Positions 17,236 through 26,096 of a DNA stretch of 64,000 bases are shown piece after piece. Position numbers and translations under genes: made by a program. Source of the stretch: Acidobacteriota bacterium (GTDB lineage Bacteria; Acidobacteriota; Thermoanaerobaculia; Multivoradales; Multivoraceae); the NCBI GenBank assembly GCA_026707545.1, contig JAPOWR010000001.1:1579778-1643777 (forward strand), given 5' to 3'. Under the pieces are notes generated by a model, which ran no database searches, was not told the DNA's origin, and saw only the letters and a list, made by a program, of their open reading frames with translations. Numbering within the stretch: position 1 is the stretch's first letter; each line of letters begins with the position of its first letter.

Positions 17236-19838
17236 AGATCCACCGTGTCCGCGCGCACGAGTTCGGGAAACTCAACGGCGAACTCGACCTGGCGCCCGGC
17301 ATGACCGTCATCCACGGCGACAACGAGGCCGGCAAGTCGACCTGGCTGCAGGCGATCTTCGCCGGTCTCTGCGGGCGGCGCCGCGGCCGCGGCGCCAACA
17401 CGCTGGAAGAGCGTGAGTTCGAGCGCCAGTACAAGCCCTGGAGCGGCGGCCACTGGCGCGCCACCGTGAAGTTCCAGCTCGACAACGGGCGCCGCATCGA
17501 GATCCAGCAGCGCGACCTCGACACGAAGGAGAGCGTTGCCCACGATGCCGACACGGGACGGCGGATCGGCGACGAGATCATCTACAGCGGCAGCATCGAC
17601 GGCTCACGCTTCCTCGGTCTGAACCGCCAGGTCATGCCGTCGACCCTGGTCATCGGCCAGGGCGACATCCAGAGGCTGCGTCAGAAGAGCGAGAAGAAGG
17701 GCGACGAGGCTTCGGCGCTCAAGGAAGAACTCCAACGGGCGGCAGCCTCGGCTGGTGGCGCCGCCACCGCCGTCGAGGCGCTCCGTACGTTGAGCGAGTA
17801 CGCCAGCGAAGAGATCGGCCTGGAGCGCCGCAACTCCACCAAGCCGCTCCAGCGGTCGATCAACCGCGCCGCCGAAGCTCGGGAGGCCCTCGAGCAGGGC
17901 AGAAGCCGCCACAAGCTGCGTACAAGCCTGGAAAACGAGCTGATCGCGGCCCGCGATTGGGCCCAGGCCGCCAACGCTCTCGTCCAGGCATGGGAGAGGG
18001 TTCACGCCGAAGGGGAACTGAAGCGCCTGGAGGCGCGCCTGACCGAGATCGACCGGCTGGCGCCGAAGTTCCCGAGCGGCACCCCACCGGCGCCTGGCGA
18101 AGAGACCGAAGCGCCGGACGGTGACCATGAAATGGCCCCGAAGGTCGCTGAAGCGGCAAGGACGTGGCGCGCTGCCACCGAAGCGCGCACGCTGCGGGAA
18201 CAACTGGGACCCGGCGAGCCTCCGGCAACGGTCCTCTCGAAGGCCGACGAGCCGACCGTAAGGCGCGCGTTGGAAGCCCTGGAGCTACCGCCTCCGGAGT
18301 CCCTGGAGAAGGCTGAACGGCGCGTCCAGGCGTTCCGCGACGAACAGGCGGAACTCAGGCGCCAACTCGAAGCCAGTTCCGGCTTTGGCCGCTGGCCCTG
18401 GATCGGGGCAACCGCCGGCAGCCTGGTCGTCGCGTTGGGGTTCTTCGACTTCCTGCCGCGACCGATCGGTATCGCGGGCGCCCTTCTCGCCTTCGTCTGC
18501 TCCCTCCTCATCTACCGCGCGCAGAAACGGCTGTCGCCCCAACCCGGGCACCATGAACAGGCGCAACGGGGTATGGACAGAGCCGATGCCGAGGCGGACC
18601 TGCGGGACCTGAAGCGGAAGAACAAGCGCAGGGAGCGCCAGTTCGAGGCGGCCCGCAACGAACTCGCGGAGTTTGGCCTCGAAGCCGACCCGAATGCCGT
18701 GCAGGCCGCCCTCGCAGCCCTCAGGGAGCGGAAAGTCTGGGACCGCGAACAGGCGTTCTGGCAGAGCCGGGTAGAAGCGGCGCGTGAAGCGGAGACGAAG
18801 GCCGAAACCGCCCTCCGCATCGCGCTCAGCAGCCGCGGCGTGGAGGATCCGGACTTGGCGGTCGCCGGCCTGCTCGACCGGTACGAGCAGCGGTGCCGCA
18901 GTAATGCCAGGGCGGCCGCGGGATGGAAGCGCCGGCTCCAGGAACAGCGACACGACTGGGACCACCTCCAGCGCCTCCTCGACGGCAGCGACCGCCAGAG
19001 TCTCGTGGCCCGGCGCGACGCGGCCGCGGAGCAGATCAGCCAGGCCGCGGGCTCATTGCCGGAGACAGACGACGTCCAGGGGCTCGACGATGATGCACTG
19101 GAACGGAAGCTGGCCACAGCCCGCGCCGACGCCGTCGACGCGCGCATCGAGGTCAACCGGAAGCAGGTCCAGCTCGCAGCCGACGCGGACCTCCCCTCGC
19201 TCGCCGAGCTCGAAGAGGAGCAGGCCGCCGCGGAGCGCGAAGTCCAGCTCCTGCGGCGGGCAGCCAACGTCCTCGACATGACCAGGGAACACCTGGAAGC
19301 AGCCCAGGACGAAGTCCATCGCATGCTCGCGCCGGACCTGCGAGAAGCGCTGGAGAAGCGGCTGAACCTCGTCACCGACGGCCGCTACTCGGCGGTCCGC
19401 ATCGACCCGGAAGAGGGCATGGAGGTGCAACTCGAGGTCGAAGACGGCGTGTACCGCTCGGCTACCGAGCTGTCGCACGGCACGGTCGACCAGACTTACC
19501 TGCTGCTCCGCATCGGCCTCGCCGAAGCGCTTGGCGACAAGAAGGAGTCAGCGCCCCTGTTCCTCGACGACGCGACGGTGCACTCGGACACGGATCGCAC
19601 GATCCGCTTCCTCGACCTGCTGCTCGCTCTCAGCGACGAGCGGCAGATCGTCGTGTTCAGCCAGGAGCAGGAGGTCAGGGAGTGGGCCGCACGGCGCCTC
19701 GTGGCGGATCCACGCCATCGTCTGATCGAACTCGGACCGAACGGTCTTCCGCTGCGGGCGGGAGCCGACAGCGAACCGGTGGCCGCCGACGTCGACGAGC
19801 CCGCGCCCGACCCGACGCGCCAGCACTCCCTTCTATAA
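17232..19838 (+). CDS. SbcC/YhaN-like AAA ATPase with central membrane hairpin
   Basis: 868 residues, GTG start coupled to the nuclease gene by a 4-base overlap. Walker A is GDNEAGKST (residues 29-37), the Q-loop area is VIGQGDIQRL, the signature is ELSHGTVDQTYLLLRIGLAEA and Walker B is PLFLDDATVHSD near 775. Between the ATPase halves are long charged helices expected to form coiled coil. At about 388-432 two hydrophobic helices flank DFLPRP, a hairpin likely to sit in the membrane. That hairpin is the YhaN hallmark and is absent from SbcC. The pair therefore probably acts at the inner membrane on DNA. There is no CxxC zinc hook in the coiled coil. Confidence 0.9.
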   Translation: MKIHRVRAHEFGKLNGELDLAPGMTVIHGDNEAGKSTWLQAIFAGLCGRRRGRGANTLEEREFERQYKPWSGGHWRATVKFQLDNGRRIEIQQRDLDTKESVAHDADTGRRIGDEIIYSGSIDGSRFLGLNRQVMPSTLVIGQGDIQRLRQKSEKKGDEASALKEELQRAAASAGGAATAVEALRTLSEYASEEIGLERRNSTKPLQRSINRAAEAREALEQGRSRHKLRTSLENELIAARDWAQAANALVQAWERVHAEGELKRLEARLTEIDRLAPKFPSGTPPAPGEETEAPDGDHEMAPKVAEAARTWRAATEARTLREQLGPGEPPATVLSKADEPTVRRALEALELPPPESLEKAERRVQAFRDEQAELRRQLEASSGFGRWPWIGATAGSLVVALGFFDFLPRPIGIAGALLAFVCSLLIYRAQKRLSPQPGHHEQAQRGMDRADAEADLRDLKRKNKRRERQFEAARNELAEFGLEADPNAVQAALAALRERKVWDREQAFWQSRVEAAREAETKAETALRIALSSRGVEDPDLAVAGLLDRYEQRCRSNARAAAGWKRRLQEQRHDWDHLQRLLDGSDRQSLVARRDAAAEQISQAAGSLPETDDVQGLDDDALERKLATARADAVDARIEVNRKQVQLAADADLPSLAELEEEQAAAEREVQLLRRAANVLDMTREHLEAAQDEVHRMLAPDLREALEKRLNLVTDGRYSAVRIDPEEGMEVQLEVEDGVYRSATELSHGTVDQTYLLLRIGLAEALGDKKESAPLFLDDATVHSDTDRTIRFLDLLLALSDERQIVVFSQEQEVREWAARRLVADPRHRLIELGPNGLPLRAGADSEPVAADVDEPAPDPTRQHSLL

Positions 19839-19839
19839 T
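19834..19839 (+). promoter_or_regulatory. Consensus -10 element (TATAAT) ahead of acyl-CoA carboxylase
   Basis: TATAAT matches the sigma70 -10 consensus exactly and ends 9 bases before the ATG at 19849, overlapping the stop codon of the YhaN-like gene. No Shine-Dalgarno sequence lies between them, so transcription probably starts at or next to the start codon. No good -35 is visible. Confidence 0.6.
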
Positions 19840-19848
19840 CGCCGCCCC

Positions 19849-22800
19849 ATGCGCCGGCTCATGATCGCCAACCGCGGCGAGATCGCGGTACGGATCGCCC
19901 GCGCCGCGATGGACCTCGGAGTCCACACGGTCGCCATCTACTCCGAGGACGACGCGAACGGGCTGCACCTGCGGATCGCCGACGAAGCGGTCCGCCTGCG
20001 CGGCCGCGGCGTACCGGCGTATCTCCACATCGAAGATGTCGTGGCCCGGGCAGTGGAAGCGAACTGCGACGCGCTCCATCCGGGATACGGCTTCCTGGCG
20101 GAGAACGCCGGTCTGGCCGACGCCTGCGCCGAAGCCGGCGTCAACTTCGTTGGGCCACGGCCGGCCGTCCTGGAACTGTTCGGGGACAAAGGCCGCGCCC
20201 GGGCCGCCGCCAACACCGCCGACGTCCCCGTCCTGCGCGGCACCGACCAGGCGACCGACCTGGATGAGGCGCGGGACTTCTTCGCCGGCCTCGGTGAGGG
20301 CGGCGCCATGATCATCAAGGCGATCGCCGGCGGCGGCGGCCGCGGCGCCCGGATCGTCACCGCGGCCGATGACATCGAACAGGCCTACGAACGCTGCCGG
20401 TCCGAGGCCGAGCGCGCCTTCGGCAACGGCGGTCTCTACGTCGAGGAGCTGATTCCGCGAGCCCGCCATATCGAGGTGCAACTCCTCGGCGACGAGACCG
20501 GTGGCCTGATCGACTTCGGCGAACGGGAGTGCAGTGCGCAGCGCCGTCACCAGAAGGTCGTCGAGACGGCGCCGGCGCCGAACCTCCCCACCGGACTACG
20601 GGCCGCGATCATCGACGCGGCACTGCGTCTCGGAAGTGCTGCCAGCTACAACAGCCTCGGGACGTTCGAGTTCCTGGTCGACGCGGACCATCTCGGCGAC
20701 GGCGCCGCAGGCAACGGCGGCGCCCCAGGAACCGACGGCGGCGGCCGCTTCGCCTTCATCGAAGCGAACGCCCGCCTGCAGGTCGAGCACACCGTCACCG
20801 AGGCAGTCACCGGAGTCGACCTGGTGCAGTCCCAGCTTCGAGTCGCCGCCGGCGAGTCGATCGCCGACCTGGGCCTCGACGCACCGGCAGCCCGCCAGGC
20901 GCGCGGCTTTGCAATCCAGGCGAGGGTCAACCTCGAGACGCTTGACGCCGACGGCAATGTGCGGCCCTCGTCCGGCGTCCTCGCCGCCTACGAACCGCCC
21001 AGCGGTCCGGGAGTGCGGATCGACGGCTGCGGTTACGCCGGCTACGAGGCGAACCCCGCCTTCGACTCCCTGCTCGCCAAGGTGATCGCTCACTCTCCGT
21101 CGGACGATTTCGGCCACGCGGTGAAGCGGACATCCCGAGCGCTCGACGAGTTCCGGATCGGCGGCGCGGCCACGAACATCCCGTGGCTGCAGAGCGTGTT
21201 GAACCACCCCGACTTCGAGGCCGGCCGTCTCTACACGCGGTGGCTCGACGACCACGCCGGCGAACTTGCATCGGCAGCCGGCAACGGCAGGAGGCAGCGC
21301 TTCGTCCCGGCAGCGCCCGACGCCGCCAGTGCCCCGCCCGGCGGGCAGGACGCGCGCGACAGCGGCTTCGCCGGCGCCCGGGTCGACAGCGCCGATCCGC
21401 TCGCCCTGTTCACCTACGACCAGGAGACGAAGGCCGCCCAGGCCGGGCACGAGACGCAGGCGGACGCGGCCGGGGCAGCCGTCGCCGAGGGCGCCATCGG
21501 CATCGCCGCGCCGATCCAGGGCACGATCGTCAGCATCGACGTGGCCGAAGGCGACGAAGTCCTGCGCGGCCAGCAGGTCGCGGTGATCGAGGCGATGAAG
21601 ATGGAACACGTGCTCCGCTCGGACTGCAGCGGCACGGTCAGCCGGGTGACGATGGCGGCGGGCGACACGATCCGGGAGGGCTATCCGCTGGTCCTGGTCG
21701 AGGAGGCCGACGGCGGCGAGGCGGCCGACGCCGCCATCGAGATCGATCCGGACTACATCCGGCCGGATCTCGAGGAGAACATCCAGCGCCATGCCTACAC
21801 CCTGGACGAGAACCGACCGGAGGCCGTCGCCCGGCGCCGCCGCTTCGGTTTCCGGACGCCACGGGAGAACATCGAGCAGCTCGTCGACGCGGGCTCGTTC
21901 AAGGAGTACTGGCCGCTCCTCGTCGCCCGCCAGCATCAGAAGTACGACGACGAAACGCTCCGCCAGTACACGCCCGCCGACGGCGTGGTTGCCGGCACCG
22001 CGTCGATCAACGGCGACCTGTTCGACGACGAAGACTCCCGGGCGATCGTCCTCTCCTACGACTACACCGTGCTCGCCGGCACCCAGGGCGGTCGCAACCA
22101 CTACAAGCAGGACCGCCTGTTCGAACTCGCCAATCGCTACATGCTGCCGCTCGTCTTCTTTACCGAAGGCGGCGGCGGCCGGCCGGGCGATGACTACACG
22201 GGGCCCCGGGTCGCGTTCGACACCTACACGTTCACGCAGTTCTCCAAGCTCTCCGGCCTCATTCCGCTCGTCGGCGTGAACAACGGCCGCTGCTTCGCCG
22301 GCAACACGGCCCTGCTCGCCTGCTGCGACGTGATCATCGCCACGAAGGCGTCGACGATCGCCATGGGCGGGCCCGCCATGATCGAAGGCGGCGGCCTGGG
22401 GATCTACACCCCGGAAGAGGTCGGCCCGATGTCATTCCAGGTGCCGAACGGCGTCGTCGACATCCTGGTCGAGGACGAGGAGGAGGCCGTCGACATCGCC
22501 AGGAAGTACCTCTCCTACTTCCAGGGGCCGACCTCCGACTGGGAGGCCCACGACCAGCGGCCGCTCCGCCACGTGGTACCGGAGAACCGGCTCCGCCTCT
22601 ACGACATGCAGGAGATCGTCCACACGATCGCCGATGTCGACTCGGTACTCGAGATCCGCCCGAAGTTCGGGATCGGGGTGATCACCGCCCTGATCCGGGT
22701 CGAGGGCAGGCCGATGGGAGTGATCGCGAACAACCCGCACCACCTGGCCGGGGCGATCGACTCGGACGGGTCCGACAAGGGCGCCCGCTTCCTTCAGCTC

Positions 22801-23313
22801 TGCGACGCCTTCGACATCCCGGTGCTGAGCCTGATGGACTGCCCGGGGATCATGGTCGGCCCCGACCACGAGAAGACCGCTCTGGTCCGCCACTGCGCGC
22901 GCATGTTCAACACCGGCGCCAACCTGTCCGTTCCCATGTTCGGCGTCGTCGTCCGCAAGGCCTACGGCCTCGGCGTGCAGGCGATGTGCGGCGCCAGCGC
23001 GCTGGTCGGCTTCTTCACTGTCGGCTGGCCGACAGCCGAGTTCGCCGGCATGAACATCGAGGGCGCGGTCAAGCTCGGCTACCGCAAGGAGCTGGCCGCG
23101 ATCGAGGATCCCGAGGAACGCCGCCTCGAGTTCGAGCGCCGGGTCGAAGCCTCGTACGAACGCGCGAAGGCCGTCAACGCCGCCGCCGGAGGGGGCCTGG
23201 ACGACGTGATCGATCCCGCGGACACCCGCTCCTGGATCACGGAGAGCATGAAGCGGCTGCCCAAGCCGCCGCCCCGTACCGGCAAGAAGCGGCCCTACAT
23301 CGATACCTGGTAG
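19849..23313 (+). CDS. Single-polypeptide acyl-CoA carboxylase (biotin carboxylase, biotinyl and carboxyltransferase domains)
   Basis: 1154 residues. Residues 1-460 are biotin carboxylase (LMIANRGEIAVRI, GYGFLAENAGLADAC, AGGGGRGARIV, FIEANARLQVEHTVTEA). A biotinyl domain follows at about 550-625 with VIEAMKMEHV, biotin lysine 584. From about 640 to the end is a carboxyltransferase (GTQGGRNHYKQDR, FTEGGGGRPGDDYTG, VGVNNGRCFAGNTALLACCD, FAGMNIEGAVKLGYRKE). The order matches the single-chain long-chain acyl-CoA carboxylases first studied in Mycobacterium. It would carboxylate acetyl-, propionyl- or longer acyl-CoA; the substrate cannot be told. A Gly-rich insert at about 284-300 interrupts the biotin carboxylase just before FIEANARLQ. 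Probably leaderless from its own TATAAT. Confidence 0.92.
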   Translation: MRRLMIANRGEIAVRIARAAMDLGVHTVAIYSEDDANGLHLRIADEAVRLRGRGVPAYLHIEDVVARAVEANCDALHPGYGFLAENAGLADACAEAGVNFVGPRPAVLELFGDKGRARAAANTADVPVLRGTDQATDLDEARDFFAGLGEGGAMIIKAIAGGGGRGARIVTAADDIEQAYERCRSEAERAFGNGGLYVEELIPRARHIEVQLLGDETGGLIDFGERECSAQRRHQKVVETAPAPNLPTGLRAAIIDAALRLGSAASYNSLGTFEFLVDADHLGDGAAGNGGAPGTDGGGRFAFIEANARLQVEHTVTEAVTGVDLVQSQLRVAAGESIADLGLDAPAARQARGFAIQARVNLETLDADGNVRPSSGVLAAYEPPSGPGVRIDGCGYAGYEANPAFDSLLAKVIAHSPSDDFGHAVKRTSRALDEFRIGGAATNIPWLQSVLNHPDFEAGRLYTRWLDDHAGELASAAGNGRRQRFVPAAPDAASAPPGGQDARDSGFAGARVDSADPLALFTYDQETKAAQAGHETQADAAGAAVAEGAIGIAAPIQGTIVSIDVAEGDEVLRGQQVAVIEAMKMEHVLRSDCSGTVSRVTMAAGDTIREGYPLVLVEEADGGEAADAAIEIDPDYIRPDLEENIQRHAYTLDENRPEAVARRRRFGFRTPRENIEQLVDAGSFKEYWPLLVARQHQKYDDETLRQYTPADGVVAGTASINGDLFDDEDSRAIVLSYDYTVLAGTQGGRNHYKQDRLFELANRYMLPLVFFTEGGGGRPGDDYTGPRVAFDTYTFTQFSKLSGLIPLVGVNNGRCFAGNTALLACCDVIIATKASTIAMGGPAMIEGGGLGIYTPEEVGPMSFQVPNGVVDILVEDEEEAVDIARKYLSYFQGPTSDWEAHDQRPLRHVVPENRLRLYDMQEIVHTIADVDSVLEIRPKFGIGVITALIRVEGRPMGVIANNPHHLAGAIDSDGSDKGARFLQLCDAFDIPVLSLMDCPGIMVGPDHEKTALVRHCARMFNTGANLSVPMFGVVVRKAYGLGVQAMCGASALVGFFTVGWPTAEFAGMNIEGAVKLGYRKELAAIEDPEERRLEFERRVEASYERAKAVNAAAGGGLDDVIDPADTRSWITESMKRLPKPPPRTGKKRPYIDTW

Positions 23314-23383
23314 CCGTCAGCGAACCGGCTACCGGCCCCGACCCACACACTCACTCCTTTCGAACGAAGCGAGGGCTCACTGC

Positions 23384-24256
23384 ATGTCGTACGAACCGCC
23401 CAAGGTCTGGAAGTGGGACGCCGAAAGCGGCGGACGCTTCGCCAAGATCAACCGCCCGATCGCGGGTCCAACCCACGAGAAGGAGTTGCCGGTCGGCGAC
23501 AACCCGCTCCAGCTCTACTCGCTGGCGACACCGAACGGAGTCAAGGTCACGGTGATGCTCGAGGAGCTGCTGGCCCTCGGGCACACGGGCGCGGAGTACG
23601 ACGCCTATCTGATCAACATCGGCGAGGGTAACCAGTTCTCGAGCGGCTTCGTCGCGGTCAACCCGAACTCCAAGATCCCGGCGCTGCTGGACCGGAGCAC
23701 GGAGCCGCCGACACGGGTGTTCGAGTCGGGCTCCATCCTCCTCTATCTGGCCGAGAAGTTCGGCGAGTTCCTTCCAGAGGAGCACGCCGCCCGCACGGAG
23801 TGCATGTCCTGGCTGTTCTGGCAGATGGGCAGCGCACCCTACCTCGGCGGCGGCTTCGGCCACTTCTACGCCTACGCGCCCGAGAAGTTCGAGTACGCGA
23901 TCAACCGCTTCACCATGGAGGTCAAGCGCCAACTCGACGTGCTGGACCGGCACCTCGCCGAATCGCAGTACATGGCGGGCGACGAGTACACGATCGCCGA
24001 CATGGCGATCTGGCCGTGGTACGGGGCGCTAGCCGCCGGCAAGCTCTACGGCGCCGGGGAGTTCATCGAGGCCCACACCTACGAGCACGTGAACCGGTGG
24101 TCGCGAAAGATCGCCGGGCGCCCCGCGGTCAAGCGCGGGCAGATGGTGAACCGGGCCTTCGGCCCGCCCGAGAAGCAACTCCGCGAGCGCCACGCCGCCA
24201 GCGACTTCGAGACCAGGACCCAGGACAAGCTGGAGCCCGCCGAGGCCGACGACTAG
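23384..24256 (+). CDS. yghU: YghU-type glutathione-dependent disulphide-bond oxidoreductase
   Basis: 290 residues. The N-terminus has the long extension KVWKWDAESGGRFAKINRPIAG and HEKELPVGDNPLQLYSLATPNGVKV, diagnostic of the YghU/Ure2p-like nu class of glutathione transferases. The thioredoxin-fold part follows (INIGEGNQFSSGFVAVNPNSKIPAL, FESGSILLYLAEKFG). The all-helical domain contains EYTIADMAIWPWYG. Family members bind two glutathiones and reduce disulphides or organic hydroperoxides in the cytoplasm. It may have its own transcript; two hairpins follow it. Confidence 0.93.
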   Translation: MSYEPPKVWKWDAESGGRFAKINRPIAGPTHEKELPVGDNPLQLYSLATPNGVKVTVMLEELLALGHTGAEYDAYLINIGEGNQFSSGFVAVNPNSKIPALLDRSTEPPTRVFESGSILLYLAEKFGEFLPEEHAARTECMSWLFWQMGSAPYLGGGFGHFYAYAPEKFEYAINRFTMEVKRQLDVLDRHLAESQYMAGDEYTIADMAIWPWYGALAAGKLYGAGEFIEAHTYEHVNRWSRKIAGRPAVKRGQMVNRAFGPPEKQLRERHAASDFETRTQDKLEPAEADD

Positions 24257-24260
24257 CGCC

Positions 24261-24290
24261 CCGAAACCCCTCGCAGGCTCGGTGTTTCGG
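24261..24290 (+). terminator. Hairpin after yghU
   Basis: CCGAAAC at 24261-24267 pairs with GTTTCGG at 24284-24290 around a 16-base loop, starting 4 bases after the yghU stop. There is no clear T-run, so it may be a weak or factor-dependent terminator or an mRNA 3' stabiliser. Confidence 0.4.
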
Positions 24291-24308
24291 CCCAGCCCGT
24301 CCTTGCCC

Positions 24309-24359
24309 AGGAGCTTCCGCCGCAGCCTTGCTGCGCTGCGTTCTGCGGCGCAAGCTCCT
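24309..24359. terminator. Long inverted repeat between convergent genes
   Basis: AGGAGCTTCCGCCGCAG (24309-24325) is almost perfectly complementary to CTGCGGCGCAAGCTCCT (24343-24359), around a 17-base loop. It lies between yghU and the metallo-hydrolase gene and its right arm reaches into the latter's stop codon. Position suggests a bidirectional terminator; it could also be a REP-like palindrome. Confidence 0.55.
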
Positions 24360-25380
24360 AGTCTGCCGTCCCCTCCAGCACCATGTACATCCGCTGAACT
24401 CCGCGGAGGTCGACGCGGACGCGGGCGGGCGGCAGGTTCTCGGCGTGGTGGGAGAGGTCGATCCGCTCCACCGCGTCCTCCGCGGAGACGCCCTCGGCGT
24501 GGAGCGTCGAGACGAGCTCCCACAGCTCCCTGTGGAAGGCCTGGACCTGGTCGATCAGTTCCAGGTCGCGGAAGTACGGGCCGTGACCCGGCAGGATGAG
24601 GTCGAAATCGAGGTGCTTCAACCGCTCCAGAGTGGCCGGCCACTCGTTGACCCAGCCGTCGCCCGGCCAGGGCGGCCCGCCCAGCATCATGTCGCCGGTG
24701 AACACCAGCCGTTCCGCCGGCAGGAAGGCGACGACGTCGCCGCCGGTGTGGGCGCGGCCCAGGAAGTGAAGCTGAATCTCCCGGCCACCGCTGAAGAAGG
24801 TCATCTTCTCCGCGAGCGTCGTATCCGGCGGCACCGGATTAATCTCGGCCGTCGACTCGACGTGGGCGGCCTGGATGCTGATCTGGGTCTCCAGGGCCTC
24901 GCGTTCCTCATCGGATGCCGTCTCCAGGGCCGCGCGCAACTCCTCGAGCGCCTGCCTGTCCCGCTCTGAAGAGCCCTTGAACGTGTGCTCCTCGAGCGGC
25001 GCCGTCGCCATCTTCTGGCGCGTGTACTCATGTCCGACGACCCGCACTTCCGGCCCGAACGCCTGGTTGCCGTGGGAGTGGTCGTAGTGGAAGTGGGTAT
25101 TGACCAGAGTCCGGATCGGCTTGTCCGTGATCTGTTCGATGCCGGCGATCAGAGCCCGGGCGGCCGCCGGCGTGATGTGGGAGTCGACGACCAGCACGTC
25201 CTCCTCCGTGACCACGACCATCGCGTTGCTCCGGGTGACCATGGCCCCTGTCCCGCTTACGAAGTAGACCCCGTCGGCCACCTCCTCGAACCGGTGGGTT
25301 TCCGTCTCGACGATGTGCTCCTCGGCGGCCAGACTCCCGGCCAGCAGAACGCCGACGAGCAGGCTGAGAACACGCTTCAT
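24358..25380 (-). CDS. Secreted metallo-beta-lactamase-fold hydrolase
   Basis: 340 residues. ATG 25380 has AAAGGAG upstream and begins the signal peptide MKRVLSLLVGVLLAGSLAAEE; an ATG 18 bases earlier is less likely. The metal-binding motif NTHFHYDHSHG (HxHxDH) is intact, with later ligands in HTGGDVV, FTGDMMLGG and ILPGHGPYFRD. A ~60-residue charged helical insert (residues ~125-185) follows the first half. It is therefore a probable dinuclear zinc hydrolase of the periplasm with unknown substrate. It resembles the 'quinoprotein-associated' and SoxH-like MBL proteins more than true beta-lactamases, by overall pattern only. Confidence 0.88.
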   Translation of the reverse strand: MKRVLSLLVGVLLAGSLAAEEHIVETETHRFEEVADGVYFVSGTGAMVTRSNAMVVVTEEDVLVVDSHITPAAARALIAGIEQITDKPIRTLVNTHFHYDHSHGNQAFGPEVRVVGHEYTRQKMATAPLEEHTFKGSSERDRQALEELRAALETASDEEREALETQISIQAAHVESTAEINPVPPDTTLAEKMTFFSGGREIQLHFLGRAHTGGDVVAFLPAERLVFTGDMMLGGPPWPGDGWVNEWPATLERLKHLDFDLILPGHGPYFRDLELIDQVQAFHRELWELVSTLHAEGVSAEDAVERIDLSHHAENLPPARVRVDLRGVQRMYMVLEGTAD

Positions 25381-25458
25381 GGATCCGCTCCTTTCCACTC
25401 CCCATCTGAGCGTTTCGGGTTCGCCGCGGGAGAGTACCTTGCGACAGGTCTGGCGGCT

Positions 25459-26085
25459 CTAGTCGGCCCAACGCAGCGCCCGGGCCCGGTGAACGATCTG
25501 GTCCGCGGCGCCCGGGAAGCCGAGACGCTCCGTGTTCAGGACGAGATCGTAGTGGCGGGGATCGTCGCAGTCCCGGGCGTAGTACTCGCGGTGATAGCGG
25601 ATGCGGTTCGCGTCGCGACGCTCGACCACGGCGCCGGCTTCCGCCGCGTCGACGCCCATCACCTCGACCGCGACACGGCGCCGGAACTCCGGCCCCGCCA
25701 CGAGCCGCACATGTAGAGCGTCCTCCCGCCATGCCAGCACGGCCGCCGATGCCCGTCCAACGAACACGCAGGGGCCCTCGCCGGCCATCTCGCAGACGAC
25801 GCTCCGGGTCACGCGGACCAGGTTGCCCTCGCCGATCGGCTGGCCAAGCGGCGGCGCGGGCAGGAAGAGGTCGGGAAGCTGGGCGCTGGCGACGCGGGCA
25901 AGACGCTCGACGAAACTCGGAGGACGGTCCTCACGCGCCTGGACCTCTTCCGGCGGGATGCCGGCACGGCGCGCGACTTCATCGATCAGCGCGTTGCCGA
26001 CCAGCCGCCATCCGAGCCGCTCCGCCACCAGCGTCGCCACCTGCGTGCCGCCGGACGCGTACTGCCTCGAGATCGTGATCAGCAT
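25459..26085 (-). CDS. Cytidylate kinase-like family protein
   Basis: 208 residues. The frame runs further upstream, but ATG 26085 starts the family N-terminus LITISRQYASGGTQVATLVAERLG and avoids overlapping the MFS gene. Other family features are NALIDEVARRAGIPPEEVQ, CVFVGRASAAVL and YDLVLNTERLG. The family is P-loop-related but the phosphate loop (SGGTQVA) lacks the usual GKS/T. It is therefore annotated as kinase-like, substrate unknown, cytoplasmic. It begins 11 bases after the MFS stop, so it is cotranscribed with the exporter. Confidence 0.88.
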   Translation of the reverse strand: MLITISRQYASGGTQVATLVAERLGWRLVGNALIDEVARRAGIPPEEVQAREDRPPSFVERLARVASAQLPDLFLPAPPLGQPIGEGNLVRVTRSVVCEMAGEGPCVFVGRASAAVLAWREDALHVRLVAGPEFRRRVAVEVMGVDAAEAGAVVERRDANRIRYHREYYARDCDDPRHYDLVLNTERLGFPGAADQIVHRARALRWAD

Positions 26086-26096
26086 CCGAGCCTCCC

